Assembly (NCBI GenBank): GCA_948907985.1
Contig: CAQWMM010000035.1
Span: forward strand, 1 to 19,835
Direction of reading: 5' to 3'
DNA from: an uncultured Bacillota bacterium
Lineage (GTDB): Bacteria > Bacillota > Dehalobacteriia > UBA4068 > UBA4997
DNA length: 19,835 nt
Part shown: positions 6,369 through 11,901 of the stretch, one piece after another
Numbering within the stretch: the stretch's first letter is position 1
Layout: the number at the start of each line of letters is the position of its first letter
Notes under the pieces: generated by a model
Database searches by the model: none
Told to the model about the DNA's origin: nothing
The model's input: the letters and a program-made list of their open reading frames with translations, nothing else
Made by a program: the position numbers and the translations under genes

Positions 6369-6453
6369 GGACGACATGGTTCATCGAGGACTAACCGCCT
6401 GTTCAAAAAATCAACCCTTGGGGGCGTACAAATATGTACCGCCCTTGTTTGCT

Positions 6454-6482
6454 ATTATAGTATATTTTATGGAAGTATGCAA
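6454..6482 (-). promoter_or_regulatory. Promoter of the M-F-W peptide gene at 6215
   Basis: The minus strand has TATAAT (6454-6459) and a weak TTGCAT (6477-6482) with a 17-bp spacer. Predicted start is about 6447, giving a leader of about 137 nt that opens with a GGGC...GTACA/TGTAC...GCCC hairpin (about 6422-6445). Confidence 0.55.
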
Positions 6483-6568
6483 TATTAATTTTTGTTTAGT
6501 AATAGAAAAATTAAACATTCATCTTAAAACTATTTATTTATTGGGCCACTTCCCTGGCGTCCAGCTGC

Positions 6569-6597
6569 TTGACAAAACCTCGTTGCTGTGCTAAAAT
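6569..6597 (+). promoter_or_regulatory. Promoter of antitoxin RNA for the 29-residue peptide
   Basis: TTGACA (6569-6574) and TAAAAT (6592-6597) have a 17-bp spacer. TGCTTGACAAAAC matches the promoter at 5969. Confidence 0.82.
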
Positions 6598-6603
6598 AGT
6601 ATC

Positions 6604-6674
6604 AGAAAGAAAAGGACGTTCATTTTAGCACAAATCGAACCCCCTCAGAGTTGCACCTCTGAGGGGGTTCTAAT
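6604..6674 (+). ncRNA. Antitoxin RNA convergent with the 29-residue K-W-L-D peptide gene
   Basis: This is a predicted RNA of about 70 nt ending in a 14-bp hairpin GAACCCCCTCAGAG/CTCTGAGGGGGTTC (6637-6670). Its block 6608-6631 is a direct repeat of 6786-6809, which covers the peptide start codon (6799-6801) and reaches the ribosome site. The two 24-nt blocks differ at four positions, all of them G in the RNA for A, or T for C, exactly the changes that keep G-U pairing with the mRNA. All 24 positions can therefore pair. This is the clearest antitoxin-target match in the window. Confidence 0.82.
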
Positions 6675-6711
6675 TCGTTTATATGTAGGCACGAACTCAA
6701 GCCCAGGCTAG

Positions 6712-6801
6712 CTAACGCCAAATGCTGTCTAACCATTTGATAATGTAGTAGAATGCTACATTACCCGCAACAACAATGGCAAAAGAGAAAAGAACGTCCA
6801 T
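6712..6801 (-). CDS. Small membrane peptide, putative type I toxin (K-W-L-D family)
   Basis: This is a 29-residue peptide starting M-D-V-L-F-S-F. It has one hydrophobic helix (about residues 4-21, with A-G-N-V) and the tail I-I-K-W-L-D-S-I-W-R. It is related to the 32-residue peptide at 3626-3724. AAAGGAGGTG lies about 7 nt before the ATG, and an extended -10 promoter lies at 6841-6849. The mRNA leader is short (about 33 nt), and the transcript converges on the hairpin 6637-6670, shared with the antisense RNA at 6604-6674. A single-helix peptide with a charged Trp-containing tail, beside a convergent RNA antisense to its start codon, fits a Fst-like type I toxin. The longer in-frame extension upstream has no ribosome site. 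Confidence 0.8.
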   Translation of the reverse strand: MDVLFSFAIVVAGNVAFYYIIKWLDSIWR

Positions 6802-6840
6802 TTCAACACCTCCTTTCTGCCTGGAGGCGTTAGTGAATAT

Positions 6841-6849
6841 ATTATAGCA
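6841..6849 (-). promoter_or_regulatory. Extended -10 promoter of the 29-residue peptide gene
   Basis: The minus strand reads TG-C-TATAAT (TATAAT at 6841-6846, TG at 6848-6849) with no good -35, like the promoter at 3774-3782. Predicted start is about 6834. Confidence 0.62.
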
Positions 6850-7032
6850 TAGCCCTTGCCTAAAAACCAGCTTTTTTGGAGAAAAAGGTAGCCGGTGTTG
6901 AGTATGAATAAAATTGGCCACGTTTTATATTTTTTTGCTGTGAGTACGGCGAAGCAGCAGAAAGGCGGCATGCCTGACCGTTAATGAAGATACGATGGAG
7001 AAAGTTAAAAACTATTTGATTTTCGGCAAAAC

Positions 7033-7060
7033 AAAGCCCCCGGATTTCTCCGAGGGCTTT
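7033..7060 (-). terminator. Terminator of the tRNA-Lys/Lys/Glu operon
   Basis: AAAGCCC-CGGA and TCCG-GGGCTTT form a hairpin with loop TTTC, directly 3' of tRNA-Glu on the minus strand and followed by TTTGTTTTG on that strand. Confidence 0.8.
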
Positions 7061-7065
7061 TTGGT

Positions 7066-7142
7066 TGGTGACACGTAGGGGATTCGAACCCCTGAATGCC
7101 AGCGTGAAAGGCTGGTGAGTTAAACCTCTTCTCCAACGTGCC
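7066..7142 (-). tRNA. tRNA-Glu (anticodon TTC)
   Basis: The minus strand starts GGCACGT and ends ACGTGTC-A-CCA. The anticodon arm CCAGCCTTTCACGCTGG shows TTC, and the T loop is GGTTCGAATCC. CCA is encoded. It is the last gene of a three-tRNA unit. Confidence 0.95.
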
Positions 7143-7147
7143 AAAAA

Positions 7148-7223
7148 TGGTGATCCATCCGCGATTCGAACGCGGGACACCCTGATTAAAAGTCAGGTGC
7201 TCTGCCAGCTGAGCTAATGGATC
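7148..7223 (-). tRNA. tRNA-Lys (anticodon TTT)
   Basis: The minus strand starts GATCCAT and ends ATGGATC-A-CCA. The anticodon arm CCTGACTTTTAATCAGG has TTT. CCA is encoded. It lies 5 bp from tRNA-Glu. Confidence 0.95.
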
Positions 7224-7227
7224 ATGC

Positions 7228-7303
7228 TGGTGGACCATCACGGACTCGAACCGTGGACATTCTGATTAAGAGTCAGCTACTCTACCAACTGAGTTAATGG
7301 TCC
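7228..7303 (-). tRNA. tRNA-Lys (anticodon CTT)
   Basis: The minus strand starts GGACCAT and ends ATGGTCC-A-CCA. The anticodon loop CTCTTAA contains CTT; the outermost anticodon-stem pair is a G-A mismatch. It is the first gene of the unit, next to a second lysine tRNA that reads AAA codons. Confidence 0.94.
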
Positions 7304-7337
7304 AAAATGCACAAGCACAAATCATGCGTGCCTTAAT

Positions 7338-7366
7338 ATTATAGAACAAGCAGCGGCGGTTGTCAA
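7338..7366 (-). promoter_or_regulatory. Promoter of the tRNA-Lys/Lys/Glu operon
   Basis: On the minus strand TTGACA (7361-7366) and TATAAT (7338-7343) are 17 bp apart, a full consensus promoter about 35 bp before tRNA-Lys(CTT). Confidence 0.88.
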
Positions 7367-7564
7367 GCTTTTTTACAAAAAAATCCTGCAATTTTGCACA
7401 AATTTTTGGGCAGGCTGCAACAATCGGAACATAAAAAGCCTAAACAGGCGGAAAATCGTCTAAAATGGCCTAAATAACCTGCCTTTGCCTGACAAACTTT
7501 GCGGGATTTTTCTGGCCCTGCCAGTTATAATGAATTTGATAATATTTGCCGGGAGGGGTAATTT

Positions 7565-8743
7565 ATGCAAAATCGCGCGGTTTTTCGGGCATATTGCCTG
7601 CTTTTGGGTTTTTTGGTGATTTTTTTTGTGGGGCTTTCCATGGCCAAGGCTTGGGCGATTGCGGAGCCGGGCGGCATAGAAGAGGCAGATTTGGAGGGCT
7701 GGCGCTTGGTTCTGCATTTGCCGGACGGCGGCCGGGCGGAATATTGGCTGGCCGCCGAAATTCCGCCTGCCGGGGAGGAAGGGCCGGGCTGGCAGCTTGA
7801 CGAGCCGTATATTCCGCTGCGTCTGCTGGCCGAGGCCTCGGGGGCTGCTCTGGGCTGGTTTGAATATTATAATGGTACTGTGCATACCGGGGCGGCGGTG
7901 TGGCTGCCCAGCCAGCCGCAGGAGGAGGGCGTGGCTCTGCTGCCGGGCTGCGGCACGGTCTTTTTACTGCCGCCGGACGGAGCGCCGCCCCGGGCCGAAG
8001 CGCAGTATGCCAAACCGCTGTTGTTGGCGGATACTCTTTGCCTGCCGGTGCAGCTGCTGGACATTTGGGGTTGGCAATATCAGGTGGAGGCCGGTCTGGT
8101 GGAGATCTGGCTGCCGGAAGAATTGCCGCCGGCAGAATTGGCGGCGAACGCGGCGGCGGATTCGCCGGACTATGGCATGCCGGCTGATGAGGATTTGGCG
8201 CGGGCCTGGGAGAATTTGCAGCCTGCTTTAACTGATTTTTGGGCGGAGGAGTTGGACAGACAGCTTTTGGCGGCGGCGGAAACCACTTTTAATCCGGCGC
8301 TGGCCGGGCGCACGCAGAATATTTTTTTGTCGGCGCAGGCGCTGCACGGCTGGCGGGTGGTTCCCGGTGAAGAATTTTCTTTTAACGCCGTGGTGGGCGA
8401 GCGTACGCCGGAGCGCGGTTATGAACTGGCGACGATTTTTGTTGGCGGCGAGACAGCGTCCGGTTATGGCGGCGGGGTTTGCCAGGTCAGCAGCACGCTT
8501 TATATGGCGCTGCGCCAGACGGAACTGGCCGTTTTGGAGCGGCATACGCATTCCCGCCGGGTGGATTACGCCCCGGCCGGCGCCGACGCCACCGTCGCCT
8601 GGGGGGCGTTGGATTTACGCTGGCAAAATAATCTGGCGGAAGATGTATTTATTCTTTGCCGGATCGAGGGCAGCCAATTGAGAATTGAGCTTTGGCAGGG
8701 CCAGGCCCCCCAGGAACTGCCGGATATTTTCAGGATAAATTAA
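7565..8743 (+). CDS. VanW-domain exported protein with copper-amine-oxidase-N-like stalk
   Basis: The protein is 392 residues. It starts with a signal peptide or anchor (hydrophobic residues 10-25, A-K-A-W-A cleavage-like site near 31). Residues about 75-190 contain two patterns like Y-I-P-L-R-L-L-A-E-A and L-P-V-Q-L-L-D-I-W-G-W, typical of copper amine oxidase N-terminal-like stalk repeats, which do not imply amine oxidase activity. Residues about 240-380 are a VanW domain with F-S-F-N-A-V-V-G-E-R-T, G-G-G-V-C-Q-V-S-S-T-L-Y and E-R-H-T-H-S. VanW was named from vancomycin-resistance clusters, but its function is unknown and no van genes are nearby. GGGAGGGG precedes the ATG by 6 nt, and TATAAT at 7526-7531 is a likely -10. 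It is on the same strand as purA, but purA has its own promoter. Confidence 0.87.
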   Translation: MQNRAVFRAYCLLLGFLVIFFVGLSMAKAWAIAEPGGIEEADLEGWRLVLHLPDGGRAEYWLAAEIPPAGEEGPGWQLDEPYIPLRLLAEASGAALGWFEYYNGTVHTGAAVWLPSQPQEEGVALLPGCGTVFLLPPDGAPPRAEAQYAKPLLLADTLCLPVQLLDIWGWQYQVEAGLVEIWLPEELPPAELAANAAADSPDYGMPADEDLARAWENLQPALTDFWAEELDRQLLAAAETTFNPALAGRTQNIFLSAQALHGWRVVPGEEFSFNAVVGERTPERGYELATIFVGGETASGYGGGVCQVSSTLYMALRQTELAVLERHTHSRRVDYAPAGADATVAWGALDLRWQNNLAEDVFILCRIEGSQLRIELWQGQAPQELPDIFRIN

Positions 8744-8753
8744 AAAAATAAAA

Positions 8754-8800
8754 TAAAATTTCTTTTGTCGCTCTTTTTAAATGAATAAAAAGAAGAATTT
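8754..8800 (+). terminator. Possible weak terminator after the VanW gene
   Basis: AAAATTTCTTTT and AAAAGAAGAATTTT can pair imperfectly over a long AT loop and end in T-rich sequence. The stem is all A-T/G-U with little GC, so this is a weak call. Confidence 0.3.
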
Positions 8801-8802
8801 TG

Positions 8803-8850
8803 TTGACAGTTCTAACTTGAAATAGTATAATTCTAATTAGAAAACTATTT
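8803..8850 (+). promoter_or_regulatory. purA promoter with overlapping inverted repeats
   Basis: TTGACA (8803-8808) and TATAAT (8826-8831) are 17 bp apart. From the -10 on, AAATAGT (8820-8826) and ACTATTT (8844-8850) flank the palindrome TTCTAATTAGAA (8831-8842). A regulator site or an initial-transcript hairpin is possible; it does not resemble a Bacillus PurR box that I can recognise. Confidence 0.75.
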
Positions 8851-8883
8851 TAAAGAATATCGCAGCAGAAAAGAGGAATTATT

Positions 8884-10173
8884 ATGGCTTCACTGATTGT
8901 TGTAGGTTCGCAATGGGGCGATGAAGGCAAGGGGAAGATTACGGATTATCTGGCCAGCCAGGCGGATATGGTTTTGCGCTGCCAGGGCGGCTCCAACGCC
9001 GGCCACACGATTGTGGTTAATGGCGTCAGACACGCCTTGCACCTGGTGCCCTCCGGTATATTCAATCCGGAAACCATTTGTGTGATTGGCAACGGCGTGG
9101 TGCTGGATTTGGGCATTGTGCTGCTGGAAATTAAAAAATTGCAGGATCAGGGAATCTCCACCAAAAACCTGGTGATTTCTGAAAAAGCGCATTTAATTAT
9201 GCCTTATCATTTCACAATGGATGATTATCAGGAAAGCTTAAAGGGTGATAAAAAAATTGGCACCACTCGCCGGGGTATTGGCCCGGCTTATATGGACAAG
9301 GTGGCGCGGCAGGGTATTCGGCTTTTGGATTTGATGGCCTGGCAGCCCTTTTTGGAAAAACTGGATTATAACCTGCGGGAGAAAAACGAGATCTTCCGCC
9401 GCGCTGGTCTGCCAGTGATTGAGGGCGAGATTAAAGAGCGGCTGATCGCCGATTTTGCCGTTTACCGTGAACAGATCGCGCCTTATGTGGGCGAAACCAT
9501 TTATCTGGTAAACGAGGCCCTGGAGGCCGGGCAAAAGCTGTTGTTTGAGGGCGCGCAGGGCTCTATGCTGGATTTGGACCATGGCACCTATCCTTTTGTA
9601 ACCTCCAGCAACACGGTGGCCGCGGGCAGCTGTACCGGCGTGGGCATCGGGCCGACGCGGATTGATAAGATTTTAGGCATTGCCAAGGCCTATTGCACCC
9701 GCGTTGGCGAGGGGCCTTTCCCCACCGAGCTGACCAATGAGATGGGCGATAAGCTGCGCAATCTGGGCAACGAGTTTGGCGTAACCACCGGGCGTTCCCG
9801 CCGGGTTGGCTGGTTCGACAGCGTGGTGGTCAGATACAGCGCGCTGGTGAACGGTATGACGCATATCTGCGTTACCAAGCTGGATATTTTGGATACCCTG
9901 CCGGAAATTAAGGTTTGCACCGGCTATAACCGCACCGGCGTTATTTTGAAAAAAATGCCCTCCACCCTGGAGGAATTGGCTAAATGCAAGCCGATTTATG
10001 AAACACTGCCGGGCTGGCAGCAGGATACCAGCGGCTGCCGTACTTTTGAGGAGCTGCCGGAGAACGCTCAAAAGTATATTCTGCGCCTGGAAGAGCTTTG
10101 CGGCCTGCCGGTGGCGCTGGTGGCCGTGGGGCCGGACCGCGAGCAGATTATTGTACGGCAGGAATTGTTTTAG
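8884..10173 (+). CDS. purA: Adenylosuccinate synthetase
   Basis: The enzyme joins IMP and aspartate using GTP to form adenylosuccinate, the first step from IMP to AMP, in the cytosol. The 429-residue length is typical. The N-terminus has the hallmark G-S-Q-W-G-D-E-G-K-G-K (about residues 8-18), in which the Asp and Lys are catalytic, followed by G-G-S-N-A-G-H-T with the catalytic His. Further family blocks are G-T-T-R-R-G-I-G-P-A-Y, L-F-E-G-A-Q-G, and T-G-R-S-R-R-V-G-W near the substrate loop. An AGAGGA ribosome site lies 7 nt before the ATG. It has its own strong promoter and appears monocistronic. Confidence 0.98.
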   Translation: MASLIVVGSQWGDEGKGKITDYLASQADMVLRCQGGSNAGHTIVVNGVRHALHLVPSGIFNPETICVIGNGVVLDLGIVLLEIKKLQDQGISTKNLVISEKAHLIMPYHFTMDDYQESLKGDKKIGTTRRGIGPAYMDKVARQGIRLLDLMAWQPFLEKLDYNLREKNEIFRRAGLPVIEGEIKERLIADFAVYREQIAPYVGETIYLVNEALEAGQKLLFEGAQGSMLDLDHGTYPFVTSSNTVAAGSCTGVGIGPTRIDKILGIAKAYCTRVGEGPFPTELTNEMGDKLRNLGNEFGVTTGRSRRVGWFDSVVVRYSALVNGMTHICVTKLDILDTLPEIKVCTGYNRTGVILKKMPSTLEELAKCKPIYETLPGWQQDTSGCRTFEELPENAQKYILRLEELCGLPVALVAVGPDREQIIVRQELF

Positions 10174-10350
10174 TTTCTAATCCAAGTTGTTCTATGTAAA
10201 TAATATGTAGTTTTAGATATACATATAAATTTTAACCGGTAATTTAATCAGGGGAGTGTCTTTTAACCGGGATTTTTCAGCCAACTGCAGGTGCAGTTTA
10301 ATATTATATTTCCGCTTATTTTATAAAATTAAACAGAGAAGGGGTTGCTT
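10174..10350 (+). promoter_or_regulatory. Intergenic region with direct repeats and a perfect palindrome
   Basis: TTTTAACCGG occurs at 10230-10239 and again at 10261-10270. The second copy is followed by GATTTTT, and CCGGT/ACCGG could form a weak purA terminator. AACTGCA-GG-TGCAGTT (10283-10298) is a perfect 7-bp palindrome upstream of the next gene, with AT-rich -10-like sequence (TATATT) just after it. It is a candidate operator for the gene at 10351. Confidence 0.4.
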
Positions 10351-11085
10351 ATGACTAAACAGATTACAAGGGACCCTGCGCAGAGGCTAGAGTCCAAATG
10401 GCAGAAAATTTTAAAAGAGTTCGGCAAACATCCCAGAGATGTGCAGACAGTGCCGAAGATTAACCGGCCCGGGCGCTGGTTTTATGTCTGCACGCTGAAC
10501 GGCAGCCTTTATGTTCGCCATGCCCAGGAGCCTGAACACGAAGAAAGAGCCTGCAAGCTGGTACGGCAGCGCCATTTGCTGCGGGAAGATTTTGAGCAGA
10601 TGTTTGAGCTGTATCAGCGCTGGAGCAAAGGAGAAAAAATATGGGGGCGCGGGCACGCCCAAAAAGATCAGCCAGAACCTAAGCTACAGGTTTACTGGTT
10701 TGGCATTTTTGCGGAAATTTGGCCCTCCAAACACAATTTCGGCGGTTTTAAGCAGCAGGCCAGTTTGGAACGCTGGCAGAAAATTATGGCGGATTTTTCC
10801 GCTAATCCGCGCGACGTTCGCACCATGCCGACAAACCGGCGAGCCAGCAAATGGTTTTATGCTTATGTGGAGAAAAACAGCCTTTATGTGGAGCGGAGCC
10901 ATACCATGAAAGATGAGGAATCCTGCCAGATCAGCCAGCGGCGTTTTTTGCGCCCCAGCGAACTGGAGGATATGTGGATTTATTATCTGCGCCGCCGCGA
11001 CGGGGAAAATATCTTCCGCGAGGCAACGGAGCGCTGCCGCAATCAGGTTTACTGGTATGGGATATTTGCCGACCTGGGTTGGTAA
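10351..11085 (+). CDS. Uncharacterised protein made of two copies of one W/Y-rich domain
   Basis: I do not recognise this family. The 244-residue soluble protein has no signal or membrane segment and consists of an internal tandem duplication. Each half has W-Q-K-I, then P-R-D-V-[QR]-T-[MV]-P, a W-F-Y strand, N-[GS]-S-L-Y-V, a basic R-Q-R-H-L-L-R or S-Q-R-R-F-L-R segment, an aromatic-rich helix, and the ending V-Y-W-[FY]-G-I-F-A. Copy 1 is about residues 12-115, copy 2 about 137-243. Both are rich in Arg, Trp and Tyr, so a nucleic-acid or ligand-binding role is conceivable but unproven. ATG 10351 is chosen because AGAAGGGG lies 6 nt upstream; an in-frame TTG at 10345 overlaps the spacing. A palindrome at 10283-10298 may regulate it. 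A hairpin repeat element follows. Confidence 0.75.
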   Translation: MTKQITRDPAQRLESKWQKILKEFGKHPRDVQTVPKINRPGRWFYVCTLNGSLYVRHAQEPEHEERACKLVRQRHLLREDFEQMFELYQRWSKGEKIWGRGHAQKDQPEPKLQVYWFGIFAEIWPSKHNFGGFKQQASLERWQKIMADFSANPRDVRTMPTNRRASKWFYAYVEKNSLYVERSHTMKDEESCQISQRRFLRPSELEDMWIYYLRRRDGENIFREATERCRNQVYWYGIFADLGW

Positions 11086-11096
11086 AACAGGGTAAA

Positions 11097-11264
11097 CGAT
11101 TTAATAGCGGCTTGTCTGCTTTGTCATTGGCTTGGCGCGGTTCGGTCAACGTACTTTTAGTACGCCTCCCGCGCCTTGCAAGCCAATTCCTTGCATCCAA
11201 ACCACTCTTAAACCGCTTATAAGGCAGGCTGTCAATGCGTTTGCGATTCAATAGCGGCCAGTCT
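11097..11264. repeat. REP-like hairpin element flanked by imperfect direct repeats
   Basis: The 21-nt sequences at 11097-11117 and 11244-11264 are direct repeats (18 of 21 identical, core AATAGCGGC). Between them, 11126-11187 folds into a long hairpin: ATTGGCTT-GGCGCGG pairs with CCGCGCC-AAGCCAAT (15 bp, one 4-nt bulge). It is capped by CGTAC-TTTTA-GTACG. No coding is convincing. It could be a dispersed intergenic repeat or non-autonomous mobile element, and the hairpin may also stop transcripts. Confidence 0.6.
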
Positions 11265-11303
11265 AATATTCATCAAAATATTTAGCAATTTCTTACTTGA
11301 GAT

Positions 11304-11357
11304 TGTCAATATTATAAAATATGTCAATATTACAAAATATGTCAATATTATAAAAAA
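11304..11357 (+). repeat. Three tandem copies of an 18-bp AT-rich repeat before ndk
   Basis: The unit TGTCAATATTATAAAATA occurs at 11304-11321, 11322-11339 (one change) and 11340-11357 (ending AAAA), immediately before the ndk ribosome site. The core TGTCAATATTATAAA also occurs once at 3317-3331. It may be promoter or regulator-site repetition, as -10-like TATTATAAA recurs each 18 bp. Confidence 0.8.
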
Positions 11358-11375
11358 ACAGGAGGAAGAATTTAA

Positions 11376-11774
11376 ATGGAAAGAACTTACATCATGCTGA
11401 AACCCGACGCTTTAAAGCGCGGCGTGGCTGGGGAGATTATCTCCAGAATTGAGCGCAAGGGCTACAAAATTGTGGAGGCTAAAACCATGCAGTTGGGCAA
11501 GGAGGTTCTCAAAGAGCATTACGCCCATATTGCAGATAAGCCCTTTTATCCGGAACTGGAGGCTTATATGACCAGCGGCCCGGTTTTGGCGATGATCGTA
11601 GAGGGCCCCGACGTGGTTTTGGGTATGCGCATTTTGATGGGCGCTACCAAGTTTGAGGAAGCCGCCCCCGGCACCATCCGCGGCGATTATGCTTTCTGCA
11701 CTACCGAAAATCTGATCCATGGTTCGGACAGCGTGGAGAATGCGGAAATTGAAATTAAACGTTTCTTTAAGTAA
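11376..11774 (+). CDS. ndk: Nucleoside diphosphate kinase
   Basis: The enzyme transfers the gamma-phosphate of ATP to other (d)NDPs through a phosphohistidine. The 132-residue sequence starts with E-R-T-Y-I-M-L-K-P-D-A and contains the catalytic motif N-L-I-H-G-S-D-S near residue 115, which carries the phosphorylated His. R-G-D-Y-A at about residue 102-106 matches the nucleotide-binding segment. AGGAGG lies 10 nt before the ATG. No clear terminator separates it from pckA, though a 120-bp gap and a candidate operator do. Confidence 0.97.
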   Translation: MERTYIMLKPDALKRGVAGEIISRIERKGYKIVEAKTMQLGKEVLKEHYAHIADKPFYPELEAYMTSGPVLAMIVEGPDVVLGMRILMGATKFEEAAPGTIRGDYAFCTTENLIHGSDSVENAEIEIKRFFK

Positions 11775-11849
11775 ACGCAGGGCTGGCAGGCTTTAAGTCA
11801 ATTTTATTGTAAAGTAGTTTGATTAGCTAAAGTTTGGATTAAACATTTA

Positions 11850-11868
11850 AAGTATGTACGGAATACTT
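11850..11868. promoter_or_regulatory. Inverted repeat in the pckA upstream region
   Basis: AAGTAT-gtacgga-ATACTT forms 6-bp inverted arms about 30 bp before the pckA start. It may be an operator or mRNA hairpin. I found no strong -35/-10 pair in this 120-bp gap. Confidence 0.35.
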
Positions 11869-11901
11869 ATGAATTAATTTTAAAAATAAGGGGGAATGAA
11901 C

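Noticed and set aside
6294..6594. Plus-strand open frames opposite the M-F-W peptide leader
   Set aside because: They overlap the promoter and structured leader of the peptide gene on the other strand and have no ribosome site.
6860..7241. Minus-strand open frames across the tRNA cluster
   Set aside because: They read through tRNA genes and have no start signals.
10931..11251. 106-codon minus-strand frame over the hairpin repeat element
   Set aside because: Its length comes from the GC-rich repeat and the reverse strand of the preceding gene. No ribosome site or domain is visible.
11304..11357. Short CRISPR array
   Set aside because: The 18-bp units abut without spacers, so this is a simple tandem repeat.
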